Assembly (NCBI RefSeq): GCF_947241705.1 | Contig: NC_079259.1 | Location: forward strand, 1,240,001 to 1,304,000 | Source: Saccharomyces mikatae IFO 1815 | Lineage: Eukaryota; Ascomycota; Saccharomycetes; Saccharomycetales; Saccharomycetaceae | Length of the DNA stretch: 64,000 nt | Direction of reading: 5' to 3' | Shown: positions 1 to 8,816 of the stretch, piece by piece | Numbering within the stretch: the stretch's first letter is position 1 | How the letters are laid out: each line of letters opens with the position of its first letter | Notes under the pieces: model-generated | Seen by the model: the letters and a program-made list of their open reading frames with translations, nothing else | Database searches by the model: none | What the model was told of the DNA's origin: nothing | Translations under genes and position numbers: made by a program

Positions 1-3000
1 GGCATCAAAGTGCCCCAAACGCCAAAGGATATGGCCGAATACTGGCTGCAATCAGATACATACAATAATCTAATAAAAGACATAGACTCTTCTTTGGGGC
101 AGAATACCGACGAGCTACGTGATATTATCGAGAATGCACACCATGCTAAACAGGCAAAAAGAGCACCACCTTCCTCTCCCTACGTCGTTAACTATGGCAT
201 GCAAGTGAAATACTTGCTGATAAGAAATTTTTGGAGAATGAAACAAAGTGCCAGTGTTACTCTGTGGCAAGTCATCGGAAACTCCGTCATGGCTTTCATT
301 TTAGGTTCAATGTTCTACAAAGTGATGAAGAAGAATGATACTTCCACATTTTACTTCCGTGGTGCTGCAATGTTTTTTGCCATTCTATTTAATGCATTTT
401 CATGTCTTTTGGAAATCTTTAGTTTGTATGAAACAAGACCTATAACTGAAAAGCACAGAACCTATTCTCTGTACCACCCAAGTGCTGACGCATTTGCCTC
501 TGTCTTGTCTGAAATGCCCCCAAAATTAATCACTGCTGTATGCTTCAACATCATCTTTTACTTCCTAGTCGACTTCAAAAGAGATGGCGGTGTCTTCTTC
601 TTTTATTTTTTAATTAATATCATCGCTACTTTCACTTTATCGCATTTGTTTAGATGCGTTGGTTCGTTGACTAAAACGTTACAGGAGGCTATGGTCCCCG
701 CTTCGATGTTGTTATTGGCAATTGCTATGTATACAGGATTTGCCATCCCCAGAACCAAGATTCTAGGTTGGTCCATTTGGATTTGGTATATCAACCCTTT
801 AGCATATCTTTTTGAATCTTTAATGGTTAATGAATTCCACAATCGAAAATTCCGCTGTGCTCAATACGTACCTGCTGGCCCTGGTTATCAGAATGTGACC
901 GGTACCCAGCATGTTTGTTCCGCTGTCGGTGCTTATCCCGGTAACAACTATGTTTTAGGTGATGATTTCTTAAAGGAAAGTTACGATTATGAGCACAAGC
1001 ACAAGTGGCGTGGATTTGGTATCGGTATGGCGTATGTTGTTTTCTTCTTCTTTGTCTATTTAATCCTTTGCGAGTACAACGAAGGTGCCAAACAAAAAGG
1101 TGAAATGGTTGTGTTCTTAAGATCTAAGATCAAGCAACTAAAAAAAGAGGGTAAATTACAAGATAAACACAAGCCCAGAGACATTGAAAACAATATAGGC
1201 AGTTCTCCAGATTCCGCTACTACGGAGAAGAAACTATTAGATGATAGTTCCGAGAGATCTGATAGTTCTTCAGACAATGCCGGATTAAGTCTAAGCAAAT
1301 CGGAAGCAATTTTCCACTGGCGTGATTTATGTTACGATGTTCCTGTGAAAGGTGGTCAAAGACGAATCTTGAATAATGTGGATGGTTGGGTGAAGCCAGG
1401 CACTTTAACAGCCTTAATGGGAGCTTCAGGTGCCGGTAAAACAACTTTATTGGATTGTTTGGCTGAAAGAGTTACCATGGGTGTCATTACCGGTAATATT
1501 TTTGTCGATGGTCGTTTGCGTGATGAATCGTTTCCAAGATCTATCGGTTATTGTCAACAACAAGATTTGCATTTAAAAACAGCCACAGTAAGAGAATCCC
1601 TAAGATTTTCTGCTTATTTGCGTCAACCATCATCAGTTTCCATTGAAGAAAAGAATAAGTATGTGGAAGAAGTTATCAAAATTTTGGAAATGGAAAAGTA
1701 TTCAGACGCTGTTGTTGGAATTGCAGGTGAAGGTTTAAACGTTGAACAAAGAAAAAGACTTACTATTGGTGTCGAGCTCGCAGCCAGACCTAAACTTTTG
1801 GTCTTTCTTGATGAACCAACATCAGGTCTAGATTCTCAAACTGCTTGGGATACATGTCAACTTATGAGAAAACTGGCTACTCACGGCCAAGCAATTCTTT
1901 GTACTATTCATCAACCATCTGCTATCTTAATGCAACAATTTGATAGATTACTGTTCATGCAAAGAGGCGGTCAAACTGTTTATTTTGGGGATTTAGGTGA
2001 AGGATGTAAAACTATGATTGATTATTTTGAAGGCAAGGGAGCTCATAAATGTCCACCTGATGCCAATCCTGCCGAATGGATGTTAGAAGTTGTGGGTGCT
2101 GCACCTGGTTCACACGCCAGTCAAGACTACAATGAAGTATGGAGAAATTCAGATGAATACAAGGCAGTTCAGAAAGAATTGGATTGGATGGAAAAAAATT
2201 TACCAGGCAGATCGAAAGAACCAACTGCAGAAGAACATAAACCATTTGCTGCATCATTATACTATCAGTTTAAAATGGTGACCGTTCGTTTGTTTCAACA
2301 ATACTGGAGATCCCCTGATTATCTATGGTCAAAATTCGTTTTGACTATATTTAATCAAATTTTCATCGGGTTTACTTTTTTTAAAGCTGATAGAAGTTTA
2401 CAAGGGTTACAAAATCAAATGTTATCAATATTCATGTATACGGTTATCTTCAATCCTATCCTACAACAGTATTTGCCATCTTTTGTGCAGCAGAGGGATT
2501 TGTATGAAGCCAGAGAACGTCCTTCGAGAACATTTTCGTGGATTGCGTTTTTCCTTTCTCAAATCATTGTTGAAATTCCATGGAACATTTTAGCGGGTAC
2601 ACTTGCTTATTGTATTTACTATTATACAGTTGGATTTTATTCGAATGCTTCAGCTGCTGACCAACTTCATGAGAGAGGTGCCCTGTTTTGGCTATTCTCT
2701 ATCGCCTTCTATGTCTACATTGGCTCTATGGGTTTGCTCATGATATCTTTTAACGAAGTTGCTGAAACAGCAGCTCATATGGGGTCGCTATTGTTCACGA
2801 TGGCATTATCGTTCTGTGGTGTTATGGCTACTCCTAGTGCCATGCCAAGATTTTGGATTTTTATGTATAGAGTTTCACCTCTGACCTATATGATTGATGC
2901 ATTATTGGCTGTTGGTGTCGCCAATGTCGACGTTAAATGTTCAGATTATGAAATGCTCAAGTTTACTCCACCATCGGGAACCACATGTGGTGACTATATG

Positions 3001-3252
3001 GCAGGATACATCAAAATGGCCGGAACAGGTTACTTAGGTGACCCATCTGCGACGGACTTATGTAGTTTTTGTCCGGTGTCTACTACCAACGCTTACCTAG
3101 CTACCGTTAGTTCTCATTATTACAGAAGATGGAGAAATTACGGTATTTTTATCTGCTATATTGCTTTTGACTATATTGCTGCAACATTCTTGTATTGGTT
3201 ATCCAGAGTACCTAAGAATAGCGGTAAAATATCTGAACAGCCCAGAAAGTAA
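1..3252 (+). CDS. PDR15: Pleiotropic ABC drug-efflux transporter, 5'-truncated by window edge
   Basis: Full-size PDR-type (ABCG) plasma-membrane transporter that exports xenobiotics and lipids using ATP. The frame is open from base 1, so the start and the first nucleotide-binding domain lie outside the window; about 1083 residues remain of roughly 1530 in the family. Visible in order: first membrane domain (fragment residues about 70-360), an acidic, lysine-rich linker, then the second nucleotide-binding domain with Walker A GASGAGKTT (about 472-480), the PDR-type signature LNVEQRKR (about 577), Walker B LLVFLDEPTSGLD (about 596) and H-loop TIHQPS (about 632), then the second membrane domain (about 765-1065). 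PDR5 and PDR15 are close paralogs. I chose PDR15 because TRS120 and ADE8 follow, as at YDR406W. Its promoter is not in the window, so regulation cannot be read. Confidence 0.96.
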   Translation, partial: GIKVPQTPKDMAEYWLQSDTYNNLIKDIDSSLGQNTDELRDIIENAHHAKQAKRAPPSSPYVVNYGMQVKYLLIRNFWRMKQSASVTLWQVIGNSVMAFILGSMFYKVMKKNDTSTFYFRGAAMFFAILFNAFSCLLEIFSLYETRPITEKHRTYSLYHPSADAFASVLSEMPPKLITAVCFNIIFYFLVDFKRDGGVFFFYFLINIIATFTLSHLFRCVGSLTKTLQEAMVPASMLLLAIAMYTGFAIPRTKILGWSIWIWYINPLAYLFESLMVNEFHNRKFRCAQYVPAGPGYQNVTGTQHVCSAVGAYPGNNYVLGDDFLKESYDYEHKHKWRGFGIGMAYVVFFFFVYLILCEYNEGAKQKGEMVVFLRSKIKQLKKEGKLQDKHKPRDIENNIGSSPDSATTEKKLLDDSSERSDSSSDNAGLSLSKSEAIFHWRDLCYDVPVKGGQRRILNNVDGWVKPGTLTALMGASGAGKTTLLDCLAERVTMGVITGNIFVDGRLRDESFPRSIGYCQQQDLHLKTATVRESLRFSAYLRQPSSVSIEEKNKYVEEVIKILEMEKYSDAVVGIAGEGLNVEQRKRLTIGVELAARPKLLVFLDEPTSGLDSQTAWDTCQLMRKLATHGQAILCTIHQPSAILMQQFDRLLFMQRGGQTVYFGDLGEGCKTMIDYFEGKGAHKCPPDANPAEWMLEVVGAAPGSHASQDYNEVWRNSDEYKAVQKELDWMEKNLPGRSKEPTAEEHKPFAASLYYQFKMVTVRLFQQYWRSPDYLWSKFVLTIFNQIFIGFTFFKADRSLQGLQNQMLSIFMYTVIFNPILQQYLPSFVQQRDLYEARERPSRTFSWIAFFLSQIIVEIPWNILAGTLAYCIYYYTVGFYSNASAADQLHERGALFWLFSIAFYVYIGSMGLLMISFNEVAETAAHMGSLLFTMALSFCGVMATPSAMPRFWIFMYRVSPLTYMIDALLAVGVANVDVKCSDYEMLKFTPPSGTTCGDYMAGYIKMAGTGYLGDPSATDLCSFCPVSTTNAYLATVSSHYYRRWRNYGIFICYIAFDYIAATFLYWLSRVPKNSGKISEQPRK

Positions 3253-3484
3253 TGTCATTTTCCCCCCTTTTTTTAGTTTTATCTATTATTGTCTGTTTAC
3301 TTAATTTTCATATATAATAAATTAATGTTTTTTGTTTAATGTCAGTATTCCTTCAAGCTAAAGGTTAATAGTAATCAACATAAACACATGCACTTATTCG
3401 AAGAATATCTTCTTTAAACATCTAGATCTATTTGATTTCTTTAGTTTTGATATACAATAAAGTGTCACGAAAGAACACTTAATG

Positions 3485-6400
3485 CTAAGTAACTGACAGT
3501 ATGACACTTTCGGAGTCGAATTGGATGATTCCATCCTTGTTTGATTTAGAAATGCAAACACTGAACTCGTACTGGCCTTTTTCAATTGGAATAATCTCCA
3601 AGTTAACTTCTGAGGCTTTGACTGTACTAATTGGCATGGTTAATGAACCATTATACAAAATTCTTCTATTCGATCTTGGTAATAACTTTGATGTCTTTCT
3701 ATCGAGAATTATAATGTCTAAGAAATTTATAATTGAATTTTGTTTTTTTCTGCAAATACTGGTTGGCTCCGCCAATATTTTCAAGTTAATCCTTTTTCCC
3801 ACTTTGACTTTTGGCTCATCGAGGAATAGTTGTACTTCAAAAAATAATCTCCCAGGGTATATCGTGTGCACCATTTTATGATCGAACTTCTCTATGAACT
3901 TGTTGAAATCTACTGAACCTCTTACAGATTGATCTGTGGTCAATTTCCAATTACATTTAAGCCTGGAGATAATATATTCGCGGCACCAAAATTTTTGTCT
4001 CATTTCGATGGTTTGTTCTTCGTTCAAACCACTTTGAATAAATTGCCTGTCCGGATTAAATCTTGGTATAGGTATGTTCTCAAAATTATTTTCTTTATAG
4101 TTAATTTTTCTTATAGGAACAATAACTCTGGAGGTATGACTTGCTTCCACATGATACTCATTACTGGTAAAGTCTTCAAATTGAACATTTAACTTAATCC
4201 CATCAATCCAAGAATTCCTAAAGTCCAATAATAATAATATAAAATCTCTTGGATGAAGATTGACGTTCGCACGTTTTTGGGTCATTACATACTCGATCCA
4301 ATCAACGTTTTCAACCTGTGAGCTGAAAAGTTCATTTAGTGGAATAATGTCCATACTTGGTACTTCAATGGTTCTCCTCAACGTTACTTCATAGGGTATT
4401 GATAACTTTTTTAAATAAACGCAGGATTCATCAGCAGCACTCATACCATATTCGATCAATAAATCGAACCCCGTAAAATTAAATGGAACAGCAGTATTAT
4501 CTAATTCCAAGTCAAATGTGATAGTTTCATTTGGCTTAATTATCGTTGGTGTTTTTATAATACGTACACAAGACTTGGACAACCAATCTAGCTGTTTTTC
4601 CATGATATACAAATCATCAGGTAGCATTTTTTTCCAATAATCAGGTTTCAGCATTTGTTCAATACTATTTATTGGAATGATTTTTATATGATTTATTGCA
4701 CAACTTAGTGATTTGTTTCTCACCGTTACATGGAAATCAGTTTTGGTTCCATCTAGCATCATCCATGAGTTTCTTGTCATTTTGGAAGTACATAATAATT
4801 CTAATTGTGGTTGTTCTGGCAGGATTTTGATTCTTAGTTTATCACACATAACTTTAATGCTTTCACGTTCTACTTCGGTAGGATTAAAATTTCTGGAATC
4901 TTTTATAATATCGAATTGTTGAAGCGGAAGTTGTAAGACAGAGATTTTTAAGGACGAAATTTCGTAGAATTTTTTATAGGTCGGTTTTTTTATAATTAAA
5001 GGCAGTGTAATGGATCTCATTGATTCTGCTTTAACATTATACGGTGCTGAATACATTATAGCTTTTTGGTCAATTTCACAAAATTCAGTTATATCTTTGT
5101 CAAGTTGAATATCGTTGATTGTAAAGTCAAGTTTAAAAGGATTCTGTACTCTGCAAGTGAATTCTGCCCTATCTCCAACTAAAAATACCAAGTTAGGAAA
5201 CTTAGCACTACTATCTGGAATTATAGAGGTTGGTTGAACTCGTTTGAAAGGATTGAAAACTTCCTGTGGGTTGATTTCCTGTGACTTATGTTTATTTTTC
5301 GGATTCTCTAAACTGTTTATATCTGTTTCTAAAGGAATTTGATTCAAAGTAGGATCGTTATCCAATATCCTATTTATAACAACTTCTCTTAAGAGAAAAG
5401 GATCCCAATAACGAGTAATAGACCCATTGGCAATTGATGGCTGGATGTATTCTCTAAACAAAATTTCTTGCTCTCGCTGGCTTAATAGATGCGTATATTT
5501 TGTAATTAGCATCGAGCTAAAATTAGCGAGGTATTCAAAGTCACCAATTTTTCTTGAAACTTTAATGCATAGTTGTAAAATCTTTTTCTGTATGTTCAAC
5601 CAAGTAAATTGAGCTGCTCCATTCACGTTGATTTTATCATCTTTTTTGTTAATATCGAATAGCTCTATAATTGTATCAAGTAGTAACCTATAGTCTGGAT
5701 GCCATGCTATCTTATTTGGGGTCGCCAAAAGGGCAACCATCAGTAATCTTAACACAAACAGTTGCTTTCTTTTATATCCTAAAACGCGATAAACTTCTGC
5801 CAGCGTAGAGTAGATTTTTATTTGAGCTTCAATTTGCATTTCCTTCAATTGTAATTCAAATAGTTTATTGGTGTAGAAATAAATCTCAAACCTCGGAAAT
5901 ATAGGATTATTAGGAATATTTGACAAGGGTTCGTGCTGATTATTCACAATGTTATCTAAAACATCTTTTGAAAACTCTGAACTTTTATAGCACGAGGTCA
6001 TAAAAGTTAAAGTCTTTAGCAAGAATTCACAATAAACGACCTGCGGAGCATATTCACTATTGTGCATTAGGCTTAAATCATAGTAATATAAGACTTTATC
6101 AGATATGCACTTTATCAACAACGGGAGATTGATACTTTCAACGTCAATATTTAGTGCTGGTGCGGACAAAGACATAATCGAATTTCTAGGAGACTGCATA
6201 GCAGCTATAGATATGCTGTTTCTTGGTGTAACTGATGTGGTTGAACTTACTGCAGCTTTACTTTTGGTATCTACAGGCGAAACACCGGTTGAACCGGTTT
6301 CTAAATTGACCTTTTCCACAGGGCAAATAAGACTCACGATCTGTGGAATTTGGTATGACAAACCGAGGTAAGATAAAAGCAAAAAACAGATAGAAACACC

Positions 6401-7348
6401 GTCAAGAGCAGAACCTAACCATAGATAATCACGCACTTTGTACAGTATTGTAATCGCATCAACAAAACTGTTCAACGCATCGACATATCTTCCGGCCAAT
6501 AATTGGAAATTCCCCAAAATTTTCAATTGCCTGCCCAGTGACTTTTGTTGGGCCCTGTTCTCAGATGTTGAAAGTGTAGTAGCTAGCTTCAAAGAGGCAG
6601 ATCTTTTTATACTGTTGGTGGTCATTTCAAAAGAAGACAACCTCTTTGAAGCACTAGCAGCAGTCCCTGCTTTAGATGAACTTGAGACGGAGGATGCTGT
6701 CGACATGGATGTAGTAGATGATGAAGATATGTAACTCTTTTGCCTGATCAGTGTTGTCTTTAGTACGGAGTTTCCCCCAATTGCACCTGGAGATCTCAGA
6801 GTAACATGCTTATATGAAGAGTAGTAGTTGTTCAACGCAGTTAAAAAGTTCTTTGCTATGTCACACATGATCGTTTCTATATTTTTCTGCATATCTCGTG
6901 AAGATGCGAATATATTTTCCGTAGTATTGATAATTTGTTCAACCTCTTTAGTAAGCGAAGACGACGTATACACCAAATTCGATGAAATCAAAGTTGGGTA
7001 CTTCTCCTTCATGAGGCTCAAATTATTCAAAGGATCACTACAATCGTTCACCAGCCCAATAATGACAAAAGTTTTCCGAAACGGCTCGAAATCGTAAAGA
7101 AACAATTCCAATGCATCGTCATGATCAATAGTCAAAAATTCAAAAAACAACTTTCCATGAGGGAACCCTTGTGGTGTGAAGATAGGACTGTCGATAGGAG
7201 TAACATCAGATAGGTGGATTTCATTGAATTCGGAAAGTTTTCCCACCACATCGTTAAACTCTTCTCGCGTCCAATGACCAATTGGTATTACTAGAGTCCT
7301 AATTTTAGACGGGCCAACATAACTTGCGAAATGCGTAAGAATATTCAT
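3485..7348 (-). CDS. TRS120: TRAPP II complex subunit Trs120
   Basis: Large subunit specific to TRAPP II, the Golgi complex that acts as exchange factor for the Rab Ypt31/32 in late Golgi and endosomal traffic. 1287 residues, close to the about 1290 of S. cerevisiae. The start is the ATG at 7348 (MNIL...SYVGPSKIRTL), which matches the known N-terminus; the frame extends upstream only to a GTG. The N-terminal 200 residues (IPIGHWTREEF, then FTPQGFPHGKLFF) are highly conserved. A Ser/Thr-rich linker follows at about 200-230, then a helical middle and a beta-rich C-terminal half typical of Trs120/TRAPPC9. It is convergent with PDR15 (232 bp apart) and lies in the same direction as ADE8. Identification rests on similarity along the whole length plus synteny. 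Confidence 0.95.
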   Translation of the reverse strand: MNILTHFASYVGPSKIRTLVIPIGHWTREEFNDVVGKLSEFNEIHLSDVTPIDSPIFTPQGFPHGKLFFEFLTIDHDDALELFLYDFEPFRKTFVIIGLVNDCSDPLNNLSLMKEKYPTLISSNLVYTSSSLTKEVEQIINTTENIFASSRDMQKNIETIMCDIAKNFLTALNNYYSSYKHVTLRSPGAIGGNSVLKTTLIRQKSYISSSSTTSMSTASSVSSSSKAGTAASASKRLSSFEMTTNSIKRSASLKLATTLSTSENRAQQKSLGRQLKILGNFQLLAGRYVDALNSFVDAITILYKVRDYLWLGSALDGVSICFLLLSYLGLSYQIPQIVSLICPVEKVNLETGSTGVSPVDTKSKAAVSSTTSVTPRNSISIAAMQSPRNSIMSLSAPALNIDVESINLPLLIKCISDKVLYYYDLSLMHNSEYAPQVVYCEFLLKTLTFMTSCYKSSEFSKDVLDNIVNNQHEPLSNIPNNPIFPRFEIYFYTNKLFELQLKEMQIEAQIKIYSTLAEVYRVLGYKRKQLFVLRLLMVALLATPNKIAWHPDYRLLLDTIIELFDINKKDDKINVNGAAQFTWLNIQKKILQLCIKVSRKIGDFEYLANFSSMLITKYTHLLSQREQEILFREYIQPSIANGSITRYWDPFLLREVVINRILDNDPTLNQIPLETDINSLENPKNKHKSQEINPQEVFNPFKRVQPTSIIPDSSAKFPNLVFLVGDRAEFTCRVQNPFKLDFTINDIQLDKDITEFCEIDQKAIMYSAPYNVKAESMRSITLPLIIKKPTYKKFYEISSLKISVLQLPLQQFDIIKDSRNFNPTEVERESIKVMCDKLRIKILPEQPQLELLCTSKMTRNSWMMLDGTKTDFHVTVRNKSLSCAINHIKIIPINSIEQMLKPDYWKKMLPDDLYIMEKQLDWLSKSCVRIIKTPTIIKPNETITFDLELDNTAVPFNFTGFDLLIEYGMSAADESCVYLKKLSIPYEVTLRRTIEVPSMDIIPLNELFSSQVENVDWIEYVMTQKRANVNLHPRDFILLLLDFRNSWIDGIKLNVQFEDFTSNEYHVEASHTSRVIVPIRKINYKENNFENIPIPRFNPDRQFIQSGLNEEQTIEMRQKFWCREYIISRLKCNWKLTTDQSVRGSVDFNKFIEKFDHKMVHTIYPGRLFFEVQLFLDEPKVKVGKRINLKILAEPTSICRKKQNSIINFLDIIILDRKTSKLLPRSNRRILYNGSLTMPISTVKASEVNLEIIPIEKGQYEFSVCISKSNKDGIIQFDSESVILSVT

Positions 7349-7623
7349 GGTTTTTTCTTCCCTGTAGCAGGTTGTTAGCCGCACCTTAACCACCTATGTT
7401 CAAAGCCCTTCGAAGTATGGTCTGGCTCAGTTCTACTTCTAATGAAAACACTTAAGCATTTACACATGCACATTCATATACAACTTTATACGTATTTACA
7501 TACATTTTATTCAAAGCCTTTAAGATCTTTTTGTCACAATACATGTATCATGATTTACGACGCGGAAAGTTTCGCGCCTCAGTTGAAGAATGTCAATATA
7601 AAGTGAGAACTACCATTTTATTC

Positions 7624-8268
7624 TCATTTGTGGAGTTGCTGCAAAACCTTGTAGGTGGCGTCAACAATAGCGATGTGCTCAGCAGCGTGCACTCTTTGCT
7701 CATACTGCTCCAGTGTTTCTTTGCCGGGTATTATTTCAAGTTGTTTCACCACCAATGGTTCGCCCTTATCGACCTCCTCGATAACATAGTGTACCATACA
7801 TCCGGCAGTCAATGGCTTGTTCTCGTCCTGGCATTTACGCCATGCCATCTCGATCGCATGCGTGGTACCGTCGAAGCAACCTGGTAGCGCAGGGTGTAAA
7901 TTTAATATTGGCACACACTGTAGTTGGCTTAAAAAGGTAGATCCGAGGATCAACAACCAGCCCGCACAGATGATAACATCGGGCTTTTCCTCCAGAACCA
8001 GCTTTGCCAGATCGGTTTCAAACTGGTTTCTTGCTTCGGCCCTTGCGGCCTTGTCCTCTTTTGCAATGCCTTTTGTGTATGGATATAGCGAACAAACCTT
8101 GGTGGGAATGTTATTCTCAGCTGCCCTAGTAAGCCCGTATGCCTTCTTGCTGGAAGATATGACAGAAACGATCCGAGCATTGTCGCCCAATTTGCCCTGC
8201 TTTTGGGCATCGATCAAAGCCTGCAAGTTGGAACCGGAGCCGGATATCAATACGACAATCCTAGCCAT
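7624..8268 (-). CDS. ADE8: Phosphoribosylglycinamide formyltransferase (GART)
   Basis: Transfers a formyl group from 10-formyl-tetrahydrofolate to GAR, the third step of cytosolic de novo purine synthesis. 214 residues, the normal length for yeast monofunctional GART (PurN family). The N-terminal phosphate-binding loop is ISGSGSNLQAL (residues 8-18). The catalytic region is NLHPALPGCFDG (about 125-136), with the Asn-x-His pair of the family, and the third catalytic acid is the Asp in VDKGEPL (about 167). The start is the ATG at 8268, after which the conserved loop follows at once. Three TGACTC boxes lie 150-180 bp upstream, fitting control by Bas1/Bas2 and Gcn4, known for ADE genes. The upstream gap of 548 bp is shared with divergent SIZ1. 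Confidence 0.97.
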   Translation of the reverse strand: MARIVVLISGSGSNLQALIDAQKQGKLGDNARIVSVISSSKKAYGLTRAAENNIPTKVCSLYPYTKGIAKEDKAARAEARNQFETDLAKLVLEEKPDVIICAGWLLILGSTFLSQLQCVPILNLHPALPGCFDGTTHAIEMAWRKCQDENKPLTAGCMVHYVIEEVDKGEPLVVKQLEIIPGKETLEQYEQRVHAAEHIAIVDATYKVLQQLHK

Positions 8269-8388
8269 GTTTTCGAAAGATTGAAGTTATGTCTTGTTTT
8301 TTCACTATTCTCGATGCCAGTTAAACCATCAAACCATGGAGTAAAGCCTCTAGCCATCTAGATATATCCTTCTCTTTGCTGATCACTC

Positions 8389-8396
8389 TATATAAG
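8389..8396 (-). promoter_or_regulatory. Possible TATA element of ADE8
   Basis: The minus strand reads CTTATATA about 120 bp upstream of the ADE8 ATG, just downstream of the TGACTC cluster. Position and spacing suit a yeast TATA box. The same bases read TATATAAG on the plus strand, so the element could also serve SIZ1, although it is then more than 400 bp from that ATG. Confidence 0.5.
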
Positions 8397-8419
8397 TTTC
8401 CTCTTGCTGCAATAAAAAA

Positions 8420-8445
8420 GAGTCAGAGTCACTAACCACGAGTCA
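8420..8445 (-). promoter_or_regulatory. Cluster of three TGACTC boxes (Gcn4/Bas1 type)
   Basis: GAGTCA occurs three times on the plus strand, at 8420-8425, 8426-8431 (the first two abutting) and 8440-8445, which is TGACTC on the ADE8 strand. TGACTC is the known core for both Gcn4 and Bas1 in purine and amino-acid genes. Placed 150-180 bp before the ADE8 start, the cluster most likely serves ADE8 rather than SIZ1. Confidence 0.8.
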
Positions 8446-8816
8446 CCCATTCGAGCCCTCACCGACGCCTTTTTCCTTCAGGTGGGATATATCCTCAGGT
8501 AAAAATGGACTCCCATCAGAAGTAGCATCACAAAGCTAACAGAAAGACGTGTCATCCCTCTAATAAATGCTTGTTTCATCCGGAGTAGAACGTTGTTCTT
8601 GTACCTAAGGGCCCCTAGCCGTCACCTGAGCAGCCTAGTCCTTCATCACACCCATTCACCACACCAATAATATGTTGAAAGGCATCTTAAATATGAAGAG
8701 TAGGAAAGAATGAAGTGATAACTAACCTTATAAGATATATGCCTCTAGAGAAGGACCCGAATCAAACAGTTGAGTTTCTCAATATAGTCCCTGTAAAAAG
8801 CGACATTTTTGTTTCA

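Noticed and set aside
8715-8816. 34-codon extension of SIZ1 upstream of 8817
   Set aside because: The family N-terminus MINLEEYW begins at 8817, and the upstream part has no similarity I recognise.
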